Assembly: GCF_024347595.1 (NCBI RefSeq)
Contig: NZ_AP025506.1
Location: forward strand, 2,232,001-2,296,000
Reading direction: 5' to 3'
DNA length: 64,000 nt
DNA from: Vibrio pomeroyi
GTDB lineage: Bacteria > Pseudomonadota > Gammaproteobacteria > Enterobacterales > Vibrionaceae
Shown here: piece after piece, positions 36,737 to 46,152 of the stretch
Numbering within the stretch: position 1 is the first letter of the stretch
How the letters are laid out: every line of letters begins with the position of its first letter
The notes under the pieces: generated by a model
Told to the model about the DNA's origin: nothing
Databases searched by the model: none
What the model saw: the letters and a program-made list of their open reading frames with translations, nothing else
Translations under genes and position numbers: made by a program

Positions 36737-37093
36737 ATGAACGAGACTTGCATGATGTCTCTGACAAGAGACGAAATAGCAGAGGGCAAAGACTATGATG
36801 CAATCAAAGCATCCTTCGATGATTTATGGTCTTCGATTGACTCAAACGAAAACGCCAACGTTAGTATTTGTACCAGTGAAGGGACTTGTCTTTTTGTGGA
36901 TCGAAAACACCAGTTGTACAACATCCAGCTAGGCGTTGATCAGAACGAAGAATATCTATCATGCAGAGTTAATCAGGCTGGCCTTGAAGAGGTTGAGAGA
37001 TTTCTCCATGCCTATTGCACGTACAGCAAAAGCCAATTGATTCAGTTAATCAAAGAACACAATTCAGAAAGCAATTCAGAAAGCGAGCTGTAA
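36737..37093 (+). CDS. hypothetical acidic protein, 118 aa
   Basis: AAGGAAG lies 7 bases before the ATG and codon use is normal, so it is probably real. The product is acidic and soluble, with a central beta region (V-S-I-C-T-S-E-G-T-C-L-F-V-D) and a C-terminal helix plus a Ser/Glu-rich tail containing a short E-S-N-S repeat. I do not recognise a family and see no motif. It is 97 bases after the deoxyribosyltransferase gene, with no clear terminator between them. Confidence 0.6.
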   Translation: MNETCMMSLTRDEIAEGKDYDAIKASFDDLWSSIDSNENANVSICTSEGTCLFVDRKHQLYNIQLGVDQNEEYLSCRVNQAGLEEVERFLHAYCTYSKSQLIQLIKEHNSESNSESEL

Positions 37094-37294
37094 TCATCGA
37101 TTGGAATACTGATAGCCCTCCCCTCCTAAACTATTCTTTTCAAAGTCATTCAAATAGCGTTCAATCCTATCGATTTCACGTGCTAAAAAGCTAACCTCCC
37201 ACACGAGAGGTTAGTGAACTAAAAGCAAAGGCAGTTCAGTTAAGGGAAATCTAAAAATTGTCTATTTTTAAACGCTGTTCTATCACTCAGCGAG

Positions 37295-38152
37295 TTAAGT
37301 ACTACTACTCGTGACTCTTGTTTTCTTACTCAGATAAGTATTTAGCCGAAACTTCTCATCGGGCTTTGTCTCACCTTGTTTCATTAGGTTTACTGGGTAT
37401 GGCTTAGGAAGATCTAAGTAATAGCCCTGATAATAATCAGCCCCATATCGACCCGCAGTCTGATAATTTTCGACATTTTCAATACCCTCAAAGATCACCT
37501 TGATGCCTTGCAGGCTAGTGATGGTATTCAGCTCTTCAAGCAGGTTGTTCTCTATTGATTCGCTCATACCAAATTCGATCAACATCTCTCTGCTGACTTT
37601 GATGTAGTTGGGCTGCACGATCGCCATGCGGCTATAACCAGACCAACCCGTACCAAAGTCGTCTAGTGCAAACGATATACCAATACTCTTCAGGTACTCT
37701 GTGCCTTTATGTAAGCTCTCGATATCCGCTAATGGGCAGTAATCTTCGACAATTTCTACGACTATCTGACTGAGGTCGACCTGCTCTTCTACGATTAACG
37801 GAAGGTATAAATTGTTTAAATCATGCCCGTGTGAAAAGTATTTAAAGAAACAAGGTGTCACATTGAGGAATAACTTGGTATCACGATCGTAGATGCTCGA
37901 TTGCCTAAAGTTTCTTAAATGCATGATGTTCAGAAAGAACTTAAACCTGAACTCTGATTTTTCACCAAAGCCCTCGAGTATTTTAAAGAACCTCTTGATG
38001 TTAACTTTTTCACCTTGCATCTCAATCCGGCAAAGCGCTTCATAGCCAAACACACTCTGAGAATCATCACTAATGGATTGAAATACACTGTGTACTTTGA
38101 ATCCAAGTATGGTCATCTCATATCGACTGTTCTCTGAATTCCACTCAAGCAT
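37295..38152 (-). CDS. EAL-domain cyclic di-GMP phosphodiesterase
   Basis: A 285-residue single-domain EAL protein with no transmembrane segment. Catalytic landmarks are present: E-A-L near 39-41 (in G-Y-E-A-L-C-R-I), N-V-T-P near 97-100, V-E-I-V-E-D near 133-138, D-D-F-G-T-G near 158-163, the lysine in Y-I-K-V near 179, E-G-I-E near 213 and the closing Q-G-Y near 233. This suggests an active phosphodiesterase that hydrolyses cyclic di-GMP. It is the second gene of a two-gene unit, 9 bases after a small hypothetical gene. Confidence 0.85.
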   Translation of the reverse strand: MLEWNSENSRYEMTILGFKVHSVFQSISDDSQSVFGYEALCRIEMQGEKVNIKRFFKILEGFGEKSEFRFKFFLNIMHLRNFRQSSIYDRDTKLFLNVTPCFFKYFSHGHDLNNLYLPLIVEEQVDLSQIVVEIVEDYCPLADIESLHKGTEYLKSIGISFALDDFGTGWSGYSRMAIVQPNYIKVSREMLIEFGMSESIENNLLEELNTITSLQGIKVIFEGIENVENYQTAGRYGADYYQGYYLDLPKPYPVNLMKQGETKPDEKFRLNTYLSKKTRVTSSST

Positions 38153-38161
38153 AAGAGAGCC

Positions 38162-38452
38162 TCACTTGGCTTGGTTAGAACAGCACAGAGGCTGAATTGA
38201 ATCCAATAAGATGGCTTCTGCCTCTTCTAACTCCATATTACGAGCAAATGTGAGCTCTTCAGAAACCAGCTCTTTAATATGGTCAGCTAAGATTTGGCGA
38301 TCATCGGTTGAGATTTTTTTGCTCTGTAAATGGCACAGGCGCACCAATAAACCGATCACATCTAACCCTTTTGATTCCACGCAAGCGAGTTGTTTATACT
38401 CTTCAATGCTGCCTAGAATACGTGTAACACTTTCTTTAGAAACAACTTTCAT
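38162..38452 (-). CDS. small hypothetical protein co-transcribed with the EAL gene
   Basis: The ATG at 38452 is preferred because GGAG lies 6 bases before it; a frame six codons longer lacks a ribosome site. The 96-residue product is helical and charged, with two short amphipathic helices and a C-C pair near the end (Q-P-L-C-C-S). No known domain is visible. The 9-base spacing to the EAL gene implies one transcript and suggests a modulator or partner of the phosphodiesterase, which is inference. Confidence 0.65.
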   Translation of the reverse strand: MKVVSKESVTRILGSIEEYKQLACVESKGLDVIGLLVRLCHLQSKKISTDDRQILADHIKELVSEELTFARNMELEEAEAILLDSIQPLCCSNQAK

Positions 38453-38711
38453 TTCCACTCCCAAAAACAAACAACACGATTGATTATCCCTTTTTCTGTT
38501 GATGCTCTATCCGTGAATAAGTTTTTAATGTTACTTACGCCCTTCTCAAACCACATCATTCAAAAATAATGAAAAACACACCAAATCTACATTCCACACA
38601 TTTTTCAAACGAACTGGATTTTTGATAGCCAAAGCGATGAAAAAAAATAGAATCGACAGCAAATAGGTTAGGCGCAATAACGACAACAATAATTAATTTT
38701 TGAGAAGTAGA

Positions 38712-39596
38712 ATGAATAATGATAATTCACTTGTAATTAATGATGAGTTACATATAAACCTTAGCGATCGTTCAATAATGAACATTGAAAATAAAACCTT
38801 AATCAAATTAAGGCCAAAGCCCTTTCGCGTTTTACTCTACCTTCATACCCACAGTGGCCTTTGTATTAGTAAGGATGAGCTATTTAATGAATGTTGGAAT
38901 GGCGCAGTGGTATCCGATCAATCTCTTACCAATACAATAAGTACGCTAAGAAAAGCACTGAGCACACTTGAAATAAAGAACGTAAAACTCACCACAGTAA
39001 GTAAAGCTGGCTACTTACTTGAGAACGTAGTGCTTGAAGAAACTACAAATATTGTGGTTCCTGCCGACAAGGTTACTGAATATTTAGAGGTTGAAGTTGA
39101 AGCTGAGGCTGACGTTAAGGCCGATGTAAAAGTCGAAGCATTACCCCTTATTGAAGTGCGCGCGATAACAGAAGTCCCAACCAAAAGTAATGAAAAACTG
39201 GCTTATCTGAGAAAGGTAATGATGTTGTTATTGGCTATTACTTCCCTCTCACTCATCAGAGGCTGCTATAACACCAATAATATTAATAAGAACATGAATC
39301 AGCGTTTGGTCTCTACCGAGAATATTTCATACAACCTTGTTGATCATACGGGAATATTAGATCTTGATAACGTTGAAGGAATAATAAGATTCAACTCATA
39401 CAAAGACTGTAAGGCGCGTCATATTGATATAACCGTAACTAAAAATGATGATGGCGTCTTCGAAACAGACTTCTCAATCATTTATCGAAATAAAGCTCAT
39501 AATTACTTACATTCTTACAAAGTAAGAAATGACAATTCGGAAGTTAGAATAATACAGATTTCTAAGATTCTCAGTTTGTGTAAACTGTCTTTTTAA
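38712..39596 (+). CDS. ToxR/CadC-like membrane transcriptional regulator
   Basis: A 294-residue protein from ATG 38712 (a TTG 12 bases earlier is also possible). The N-terminal 105 residues form an OmpR-type winged helix: R-P-K-P-F-R-V-L-L-Y-L (34-44), C-W-N-G-x-V-V-S-D-Q-S-L-T-N-T-I-S-T-L-R-K-A-L (61-83) and K-A-G-Y-L-L near 98-103. A Glu/Val/Ala-rich linker (110-160) leads to one transmembrane helix (about 168-182), then a periplasmic domain with three cysteines. This is the ToxR/CadC design, in which an envelope signal controls DNA binding directly. The region is AT-rich. Neighbouring genes on the same strand are an exported peroxidase and a lipoprotein, possible targets. Confidence 0.85.
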   Translation: MNNDNSLVINDELHINLSDRSIMNIENKTLIKLRPKPFRVLLYLHTHSGLCISKDELFNECWNGAVVSDQSLTNTISTLRKALSTLEIKNVKLTTVSKAGYLLENVVLEETTNIVVPADKVTEYLEVEVEAEADVKADVKVEALPLIEVRAITEVPTKSNEKLAYLRKVMMLLLAITSLSLIRGCYNTNNINKNMNQRLVSTENISYNLVDHTGILDLDNVEGIIRFNSYKDCKARHIDITVTKNDDGVFETDFSIIYRNKAHNYLHSYKVRNDNSEVRIIQISKILSLCKLSF

Positions 39597-39776
39597 TCAA
39601 TAAGTCAATAGTGAGTCGTCCATCGATATTAGCAGGTTAATTCAGTTGCTATTCGCGTATTACATCGATTGGTGTAATTTTCATTATCTATTTGTTTGAA
39701 CAAAACCCGAGTAACTCAGATAGAGTTCGCTCCGCTTTGAAACTGAGCTTAATTAAACAAATTCAAGAGACTAAAC

Positions 39777-40394
39777 ATGAAAAAAACGCTAATCACGCTA
39801 GCTGCACTATTTCTTACATCAACCGTTAGCGCTGCGGACTACTTAACCACCAGCGAAACGGCTCCTACAGGGAAAGACAATACGCTGACTTTATACTATG
39901 AGACGACTTTCAACCTAGTTGGTAACAGCCTGTCTGTGGGTGATTACCTGCCATCGGTTACGTTAATGACAAACCAAAATCATCCATACGACACGACAGC
40001 GAAAACGGATAAGGTCCGTATTTTTAGCGTACTAGCGTCTATTGATACACCAGTATGTAACCAACAGGCTCAGGACCTTTCGAACTTCGTCAAAGCAAAC
40101 CCTGAACTCACCAATAATATTGAATTCATTGGTTTGAGCGCAGACACCACGTTCGCACTTGATCGATTCAAGAAAGAGAAAGGCATCACTGACAAGCTAA
40201 CTTTGCTTTCAGATGCCAAAGACCACGTATTTGGTTTTGAATCAGGCACACAAATCAACGAACTTGGACTACTGGCTCGTAGCACGTTCGTTGTCGATAA
40301 AGACAACAAAATTGTTCATATTCAGCGAGTTCCAGAGCTGACTATGATTCCCGACTTGAACAAGGCTGTTGAAGTCGCGAAACAATACTTCTAA
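39777..40394 (+). CDS. exported Tpx-family thiol peroxidase with a single cysteine
   Basis: A 205-residue precursor with a clear Sec signal peptide (K-K-T-L-I-T-L-A-A-L-F-L-T-S-T-V-S-A-A, cut near 19-20). The mature part is a peroxiredoxin of the Tpx group: V-G-D-Y-L-P near 54-59, the peroxidatic C94 in S-I-D-T-P-V-C-N-Q-Q, and L-L-A-R-S-T-F-V-V near 166-174. C94 is the only cysteine in the protein; the resolving cysteine of cytosolic Tpx (C95 in E. coli) is missing. It should reduce peroxides in the periplasm with an external thiol partner. Single gene. Confidence 0.85.
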   Translation: MKKTLITLAALFLTSTVSAADYLTTSETAPTGKDNTLTLYYETTFNLVGNSLSVGDYLPSVTLMTNQNHPYDTTAKTDKVRIFSVLASIDTPVCNQQAQDLSNFVKANPELTNNIEFIGLSADTTFALDRFKKEKGITDKLTLLSDAKDHVFGFESGTQINELGLLARSTFVVDKDNKIVHIQRVPELTMIPDLNKAVEVAKQYF

Positions 40395-40597
40395 ATAAAG
40401 TCAACCAGTGGGCAAGTTTAGGCTTGTCCACTTAAAACCGATTCTCTTCCCTTGCACCACGAAATCAATAACCCAGATCAATCACTCGTAACACATTTGT
40501 AAGCACTATCAATACGCAACTTACAAAAGCTTACCAAGAGCAAATGCCATTTCTTGTAACATGCTGGCTTTATAGCTTGTAGATAACTTGGTCCCCT

Positions 40598-42016
40598 ATG
40601 GTATACAAACTCACAATTCCCACTCTAGTTCTGACTACGATGCTCACTGCGTGCGGCGGAAGTAGCGACAGCAATAACACGAGCGCATCAAAGAATGTCA
40701 TCGATGCATCAAGCGCCAAATCCGTTGTTAGCTTAGGAAGTAATTACTCGTTGCAATTCAGTGTTAAATCGATTGCAACGGGTACAGACAAGAACGTGAA
40801 CATTGATATTACCCAGTACGGTAATACACAAAAAGCGAGCGGCAGTTTCGCGCAAGTCCACGGCATTCCTGAGCGCAATTACAAGACTCAAAGCGATGCA
40901 GATATCACCTTCTCTGTGACGGCAACAAACTCAGCGGGTAAGACGTTCGACGTTGAAAACTTCAGTATTTACTACGAAAACTTTAACTCAACGAGCACTC
41001 TTGAAAAGCTTGCAATTGCCGAAGTTGAAAACAATATAAATAACGTTGTTCGATGGAAACAGGCCGATACTGTCACTATCAACAAGCAATTCATTACTGA
41101 TAGCACAGGCGTCAAATTTAATATCGATCAAATGAGACCAATGAACCTCTATGTTCGTGTGGGCAACACTTTGAGTAACGGTATTCAATTTGTTCCATCC
41201 TTTGCTCAAAGTGCATCAGAGACGTTTGCACGTGTACCAACGAGTGATTGCTCTGTTATCACAAATACGACAGGTGATTTGCTCGCCAATGGCATCAAGC
41301 AACGCACATGCGTAGAAGCACACGGTTATAAGATTCCAATGTTGATTGAAGACCAGTCAAAGAATAACGGTGCAGCAAAAGTCGCTCACGTTAAGAACAT
41401 CATGCAGTACTACCTTGATAGCTTCCCGGCAGAAGTGACCAAGGCCATTTACGACAGTAAAGCGACAATGGGGTTCTTTTACGATGAAGATTGGGCTGAT
41501 GGCCCAAATAGAGATGCAGGCGAATATTTAGATGAGAATTACCGCTTCCAAGATCTGTTTGCGACTGAAACTACAGACACGACAAAAGGCGAGAACAAAC
41601 CGGACTTAGCAACTCAGAGAGACGCTGCGTTTGAAGAGATCATCCACTTTGTACACGATTACGGTGTGATGAACTTGGCGGTACAATCATCTTCTTCGAA
41701 ATGGGCGACGATGCAAAAAGAGTTAGATGAACTCAATGAAAAAGCAATTCTTGCGGGTTCTTACTTTCCAAACGGAAAAGACTCAACGATCGTCGAAGCG
41801 GATCTAGATGCAGAGTCATACGATCAAGAATATCTAGCTTACTCTCTGTATGCTTACTACGACGTGAACTACAAAGGCTACCGTGCTCAAGAGCTAAGTT
41901 CTGCGACATTCACAGAGCTACAAGCTAACGACCCAGAGATGGTTAAATTCATGGAAGAATACTTCCCTACTCGTGCAGCTCTTAAGGCTAAGTTCCCAGG
42001 TTACCCTAACAACTAG
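40598..42016 (+). CDS. lipoprotein of unknown function with a possible metal-binding segment
   Basis: A 472-residue precursor with lipobox L-T-A-C19-G-G-S-S, so an outer-membrane or secreted lipoprotein. Residues 40-140 look like an immunoglobulin/cadherin-like beta domain; the C-terminal 230 residues contain E-D-W-A-D-G-P-N near 297 and A-F-E-E-I-I-H-F-V-H-D-Y-G near 350, a histidine/glutamate arrangement that recalls metalloprotease helices but is not a standard HExxH. Two cysteines (near 217 and 237) could form a disulfide. I do not recognise the family. Single gene ending at a bidirectional terminator. Confidence 0.7.
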   Translation: MVYKLTIPTLVLTTMLTACGGSSDSNNTSASKNVIDASSAKSVVSLGSNYSLQFSVKSIATGTDKNVNIDITQYGNTQKASGSFAQVHGIPERNYKTQSDADITFSVTATNSAGKTFDVENFSIYYENFNSTSTLEKLAIAEVENNINNVVRWKQADTVTINKQFITDSTGVKFNIDQMRPMNLYVRVGNTLSNGIQFVPSFAQSASETFARVPTSDCSVITNTTGDLLANGIKQRTCVEAHGYKIPMLIEDQSKNNGAAKVAHVKNIMQYYLDSFPAEVTKAIYDSKATMGFFYDEDWADGPNRDAGEYLDENYRFQDLFATETTDTTKGENKPDLATQRDAAFEEIIHFVHDYGVMNLAVQSSSSKWATMQKELDELNEKAILAGSYFPNGKDSTIVEADLDAESYDQEYLAYSLYAYYDVNYKGYRAQELSSATFTELQANDPEMVKFMEEYFPTRAALKAKFPGYPNN

Positions 42017-42051
42017 TTCTAGCTGAGTAAGCCTCTAACGAGCAGGCACAA

Positions 42052-42084
42052 AAAAGCCGAATGTGACAATCACATTCGGCTTTT
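42052..42084. terminator. bidirectional terminator
   Basis: Perfect 15-bp stem AAAAGCCGAATGTGA/TCACATTCGGCTTTT with a CAA loop between convergent genes. Confidence 0.92.
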
Positions 42085-42101
42085 AAATGACGAGTTAGCG
42101 C

Positions 42102-43985
42102 TTACAGCTTGAAGCGGCTGATTTCGCTCTCTAGTTCGTGAGACAGTTCAGACAGCTGAGCAGCTTGCTCTGCCGCTTGGTGTGCTTCGTCAGCTAGCTC
42201 GTTAGACACGTCACGGATTCCTTCAGTGTTACGAGTAATCTCAGACGTTACAGACGCTTGCTCTTCTGCAGCAGAAGCAATCTGTGTTGCCATGTCACTG
42301 ATGCGTTCAACAGCTGCATGAATTTGCGTTAGGCTCGCTGCTGCCGAGTTAGCGTCATCAACGCTGGTTTCAGCAAGCGTACGGCTATCATTCATGATGT
42401 TAACCGCTTTACCTGTCGTGCCTTGCAGTAATTCAATCGTCTGTTGAATTTCTTGTGTTGAGCCGTGTGTACGTTGGCTCAGAACACGAACTTCATCAGC
42501 AACAACCGCGAAACCACGACCTTGTTCACCCGCACGTGCAGCTTCGATCGCCGCGTTAAGTGCTAGTAGGTTAGTCTGTTCAGCGATACCTTGGATGTTC
42601 GACAGGATAGCGTTGATGCTGTTGCCGTGCTCTTCAAGTTCTAGAATCACGTTTGTTGCGATTTGAACTTCTTGAGCAAGGTTTTGGATTGAGCTTTGAG
42701 TCTGTGTCACTTGACCAGTACCGTGCTCACACGCGCCAACCGCTTCAGATGAGTTCTGAGCTGTGTGGTCAGCGTTACCCGCGATTTCTTGTGTTGCCGC
42801 AGCCATTTCGTTAACAGCTGTCGCTACCATGTTGATTTCGTCTTGTTGCATCTGGATGCGAGCACTACGTTCTTCAGCCTGAGAAGCCGTTTGGCGCGCT
42901 TGGTTGCCCAATGCAGCAGACACTTCGCTTAGCTTGATAACCATAGTGTGCATGTTGCCCACGAAACGGTTGAAGTTTGTAGCAAGCTGACCAATCTCGT
43001 CATCGCTCTTAGGCTCAAGACGTTGAGTAAGGTCACCTTCACCTGAAGCAATCTCTTCAAGTGCAGCAGAAACACGGTTTAGGTCGCGGAATAGGAAGCT
43101 CACTAACCAAGACACTAGTACGATTACGATTAGAGTGATCACGATAGCAGTGATGATCAGCTGCGTAAGTAGCGTTGAGTGGTTCGCTTCTTCTGTTGCT
43201 TTATCCATCTGAACCGCGAAGATCCAGTTAGTGTTAGGAACCTTCGTGAAGTAAAGCAGCTTCTCAGCGCCACGTTCTTTAATGATCTCGATGCTACCAG
43301 TACGCACTGCGTTCTCGATGATTGGCATAGAGATGTCGTTTGAAAGATCGCTTACCGGTTTCAAGCTTAGAGCTGAATCTGGGTGCGCTAGGAACGTGCC
43401 GTCAGACGCATCGATCAGCATTGCGTGAGCGTTGTCACCCACATCTAGGCTGATTACGTCGTTAACGAGTTGGTCGATAAGTACGTCTGCACCGACAACA
43501 CCAACCAATTGACCATTGTGACGAACAGGTTCTGCAATCGTTACTAGAAGTGCTTTGGTGATCGCATCTTGGTAAGCCGTAGTAATGATCTGCTTACCTG
43601 CAGCGTTTGCTTCTTGGTACCAAGGACGTTGACGTGGATCGTAACCTGCACGGTTACGTTCAGGATGTGAACGGTACATTCCGCCTTCTGGAGTACCTAA
43701 AAAGATATCGTCAAAGCCACCCGCTACACGAGCTTGCTTAAGGAAAGGAACAACATCATCCTCTCGTGAAAAGTCATTAAATGCTGAAGCGATATCCGTA
43801 CGAATATCAATCCAGTTCTTAATACCTTCAGATGCTGCTTCTGATACGCTTTCAGCTCGTAGGTATACGCCATTACGAGTCTGTTCAAATAACTGGTTTG
43901 CTGATAACCAAGTCAGCGCTGTAGCCATAACGACAACAGCAGATAGGCTAGCACCTATTAACTTCTGTTTTAGTGTTAGTTTCAT
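42102..43985 (-). CDS. methyl-accepting chemotaxis protein with dCACHE sensor
   Basis: About 627 residues from the ATG at 43985; a GTG 12 bases earlier is also open. Order: transmembrane helix (about 5-27), periplasmic dCACHE domain (about 30-270), second helix (about 278-300), HAMP (about 300-355) and the signalling domain with the hairpin tip [24 protein letters not shown]. The sensor contains Y-D-P-R-Q-R-P-W-Y near 115-123, A-Y-Q-D-A near 138-142 and V-G-A-D-V near 166-170, the residue pattern of amino-acid-binding CACHE domains such as V. cholerae Mlp37. It probably guides chemotaxis to an amino acid or related amine. It ends near the convergent lipoprotein gene. Confidence 0.9.
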   Translation of the reverse strand: MKLTLKQKLIGASLSAVVVMATALTWLSANQLFEQTRNGVYLRAESVSEAASEGIKNWIDIRTDIASAFNDFSREDDVVPFLKQARVAGGFDDIFLGTPEGGMYRSHPERNRAGYDPRQRPWYQEANAAGKQIITTAYQDAITKALLVTIAEPVRHNGQLVGVVGADVLIDQLVNDVISLDVGDNAHAMLIDASDGTFLAHPDSALSLKPVSDLSNDISMPIIENAVRTGSIEIIKERGAEKLLYFTKVPNTNWIFAVQMDKATEEANHSTLLTQLIITAIVITLIVIVLVSWLVSFLFRDLNRVSAALEEIASGEGDLTQRLEPKSDDEIGQLATNFNRFVGNMHTMVIKLSEVSAALGNQARQTASQAEERSARIQMQQDEINMVATAVNEMAAATQEIAGNADHTAQNSSEAVGACEHGTGQVTQTQSSIQNLAQEVQIATNVILELEEHGNSINAILSNIQGIAEQTNLLALNAAIEAARAGEQGRGFAVVADEVRVLSQRTHGSTQEIQQTIELLQGTTGKAVNIMNDSRTLAETSVDDANSAAASLTQIHAAVERISDMATQIASAAEEQASVTSEITRNTEGIRDVSNELADEAHQAAEQAAQLSELSHELESEISRFKL

Positions 43986-44221
43986 GTCAAAGTTCACGAG
44001 TGGTGGGAAATCCCGCGCATACTACCCAATATCAGTATTAAATTCGAGCGATTTCACAATTTAATAATGGAATATATTTTTATGTAAACCATAACCTTAG
44101 CATATGCCAATTAGTTGTCATGTCGCCAAATTCAAGGCGCTATTATGTGTATGGTTATTAGGAAATATGTCAGATCTAATACGGTAAAATAGGTGTGGAA
44201 ATCAAATAGAAAAATAGATGT
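43986..44221. other. intergenic region between the chemoreceptor and a BCCT gene
   Basis: Contains the 5' region of the chemoreceptor gene and ends at the BCCT terminator. The sequence is AT-rich. I see no gene or recognisable operator. Confidence 0.4.
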
Positions 44222-44253
44222 AAAAAAGGCAGGTGAGTCTCCTCACCTGCCTT
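44222..44253 (-). terminator. rho-independent terminator of the first BCCT gene
   Basis: Stem AAGGCAGGTGAG/CTCACCTGCCTT (44226-44237 with 44242-44253), TCTC loop, six T on the minus strand. Confidence 0.9.
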
Positions 44254-44308
44254 CTTATTATCTGTCGTTCGACCGCATATTCAACACGGTCGAATCGAGC
44301 TTTATGAG

Positions 44309-45880
44309 CTAGCGTTTCTCTGTACGCATACCCATTAGCAAGCTTACACACATCAACAATAGAATGATGGTGAACGGCAATGCTGTTGAAATAGCACCCG
44401 CTTGCAGAGCTTGCACTGCTTCTGTTCCGCCAACCCACAATAGAGCCACAGCGATCGCACCTTCAAGGAACGCCCAGAACACACGTTGAGGCACTGGCGT
44501 ATCAACTTTACCACCAGCAGTAATGCTGTCGATAACAAGAGAGCCTGAGTCAGACGATGTAATGAAGAATACTAGAACCAATACAACCGCAATGATTGAT
44601 AGCAGCGTACCAAACGGTAGAGCATCAAACATTTGGAACATCGCTAGTGACACATCAGTCAAACCTTCTTGACCAAGGATACCAACGTTATTCACGATTT
44701 GATCAATCGCCATGCCGCCAAATACTGACATCCAAATGATAGTTACAGTAGTTGGAACGATCAGAACCGCTGTGATGAATTCACGAACCGTACGACCTTT
44801 GGATACACGAGCGATGAACATACCTACGAATGGTGACCATGAAATCCACCAAGCCCAGTAGAATACCGTCCAACCGTGCAACCAAGCTTGGTCTTCACGA
44901 CCATGAGGGTTACTCAGTGGAATGATGTTCTCGATGTATGCCATCAATGTTGTTGGGATTGAACCTAGCGTTACTGCGTAGCCGATCAGTGCCACTAAGA
45001 TAAGCAGTAGGAAAGCCACCAACATGTTGATGTTACTAATAACCTTAACGCCGCCATCAATACCACGAAGTACCGAAACGACCGCCAGCAATGTCACTAC
45101 AGTAATAACGATAACTTGTAGCCCTAAACCAGCTTCAAGACCGAATACGTGTTGAATACCACTCGCGGCTTGCTGCGCACCTAAGCCTAGCGATGTCGCC
45201 AAACCAAACAGGGTTGCAAGAACGGCAAGGATATCAACAATGTGACCTGCCCAGCCCCACGCTCTATCACCTAAAATTGGGTAGAAGATAGAACGAATCG
45301 AAAGCGGTAATCCCTTGTTGTAAGAGAAGAAAGCCAGTGAAAGCGCTACAACACCATAAATAGCCCAAGGGTGAAGACCCCAGTGGTACATGGTTGCACC
45401 GAGTGCCAGTTTTGCTGCTTCTGGTGTATTTGGCTCTACGCCAAGTGGCGTTTCAAACCAACCCGTGTAGTAAGCCGCTGGCTCTGCCACACTCCAGAAC
45501 ATTAGGCCGATACCCATACCTGCTGCAAACAGCATTGATAGCCAAGACATGAAAGAGTAATCTGCCGTTGCATCAACACCACCAAGGCGGATTTTACCAA
45601 ACGGAGAAACAATCAAGCCTAAGCAGAAGAGTACGAAAATGTTGCCTGACCAGATGAACAGCCAATCAAATGAATTGATGATTTGCCCTTTAACGCCATC
45701 CAGTGCCGCCTTTGCGGATGCAGTATCAGTAACCAGAACACCAATCAAAAACAGAGTAATTAAACCTGCACTTATGCCAAATACTGGGTTATGAACATCA
45801 AAACCCCATTTTTGAACATTGTCCTGACCAACAGTGTAATCGGTACTGTCGATACTGTATTTATCTATACCTTTAGTCAT
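44309..45880 (-). CDS. BCCT-family (betaine/carnitine/choline) transporter 1
   Basis: A 523-residue inner-membrane protein with 12 predicted helices. Family marks are G-M-G-I-G-L-M-F-W (near 124-132, the glycine-rich stretch of helix 3 that coordinates Na+ in BetP) and the helix 8 signature W-T-V-F-Y-W-A-W-W-I-S-W-S-P-F-V-G-M-F (near 335-353). It should take up a quaternary ammonium compatible solute, driven by Na+ or protons. The cytoplasmic tails are short, so strong osmosensing of the BetP type is not obvious. GAGAGGG precedes the ATG. It is a close tandem paralogue of the next gene upstream. Confidence 0.9.
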   Translation of the reverse strand: MTKGIDKYSIDSTDYTVGQDNVQKWGFDVHNPVFGISAGLITLFLIGVLVTDTASAKAALDGVKGQIINSFDWLFIWSGNIFVLFCLGLIVSPFGKIRLGGVDATADYSFMSWLSMLFAAGMGIGLMFWSVAEPAAYYTGWFETPLGVEPNTPEAAKLALGATMYHWGLHPWAIYGVVALSLAFFSYNKGLPLSIRSIFYPILGDRAWGWAGHIVDILAVLATLFGLATSLGLGAQQAASGIQHVFGLEAGLGLQVIVITVVTLLAVVSVLRGIDGGVKVISNINMLVAFLLLILVALIGYAVTLGSIPTTLMAYIENIIPLSNPHGREDQAWLHGWTVFYWAWWISWSPFVGMFIARVSKGRTVREFITAVLIVPTTVTIIWMSVFGGMAIDQIVNNVGILGQEGLTDVSLAMFQMFDALPFGTLLSIIAVVLVLVFFITSSDSGSLVIDSITAGGKVDTPVPQRVFWAFLEGAIAVALLWVGGTEAVQALQAGAISTALPFTIILLLMCVSLLMGMRTEKR

Positions 45881-46110
45881 TATCCCTCTCTACGGAATAC
45901 TAATAGGGTCTGATGACCGAGTATCCCTTACTTACCTGTGACCTAATCACAAACTTGAACCTACGATCCAAGCAGAACAAGCGTGCTGTCACAATAATTC
46001 AAATACTTGGATGTCTGAAGTTTAGCAGGTTAACTTATTGTTTTCAGTAAACCTGAATCGGTTCGATGGGTTTTCATCCAATATTCACGTAATTACTCAA
46101 ATTACTGGCG

Positions 46111-46134
46111 AAAAAAAGGCCGAACGAGTCGGCC
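46111..46134 (-). terminator. rho-independent terminator of the second BCCT gene
   Basis: Stem GGCCGA/TCGGCC (46118-46123 with 46129-46134), loop ACGAG, seven T on the minus strand. Confidence 0.82.
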
Positions 46135-46152
46135 ATTGTTTCAAGAATACTT

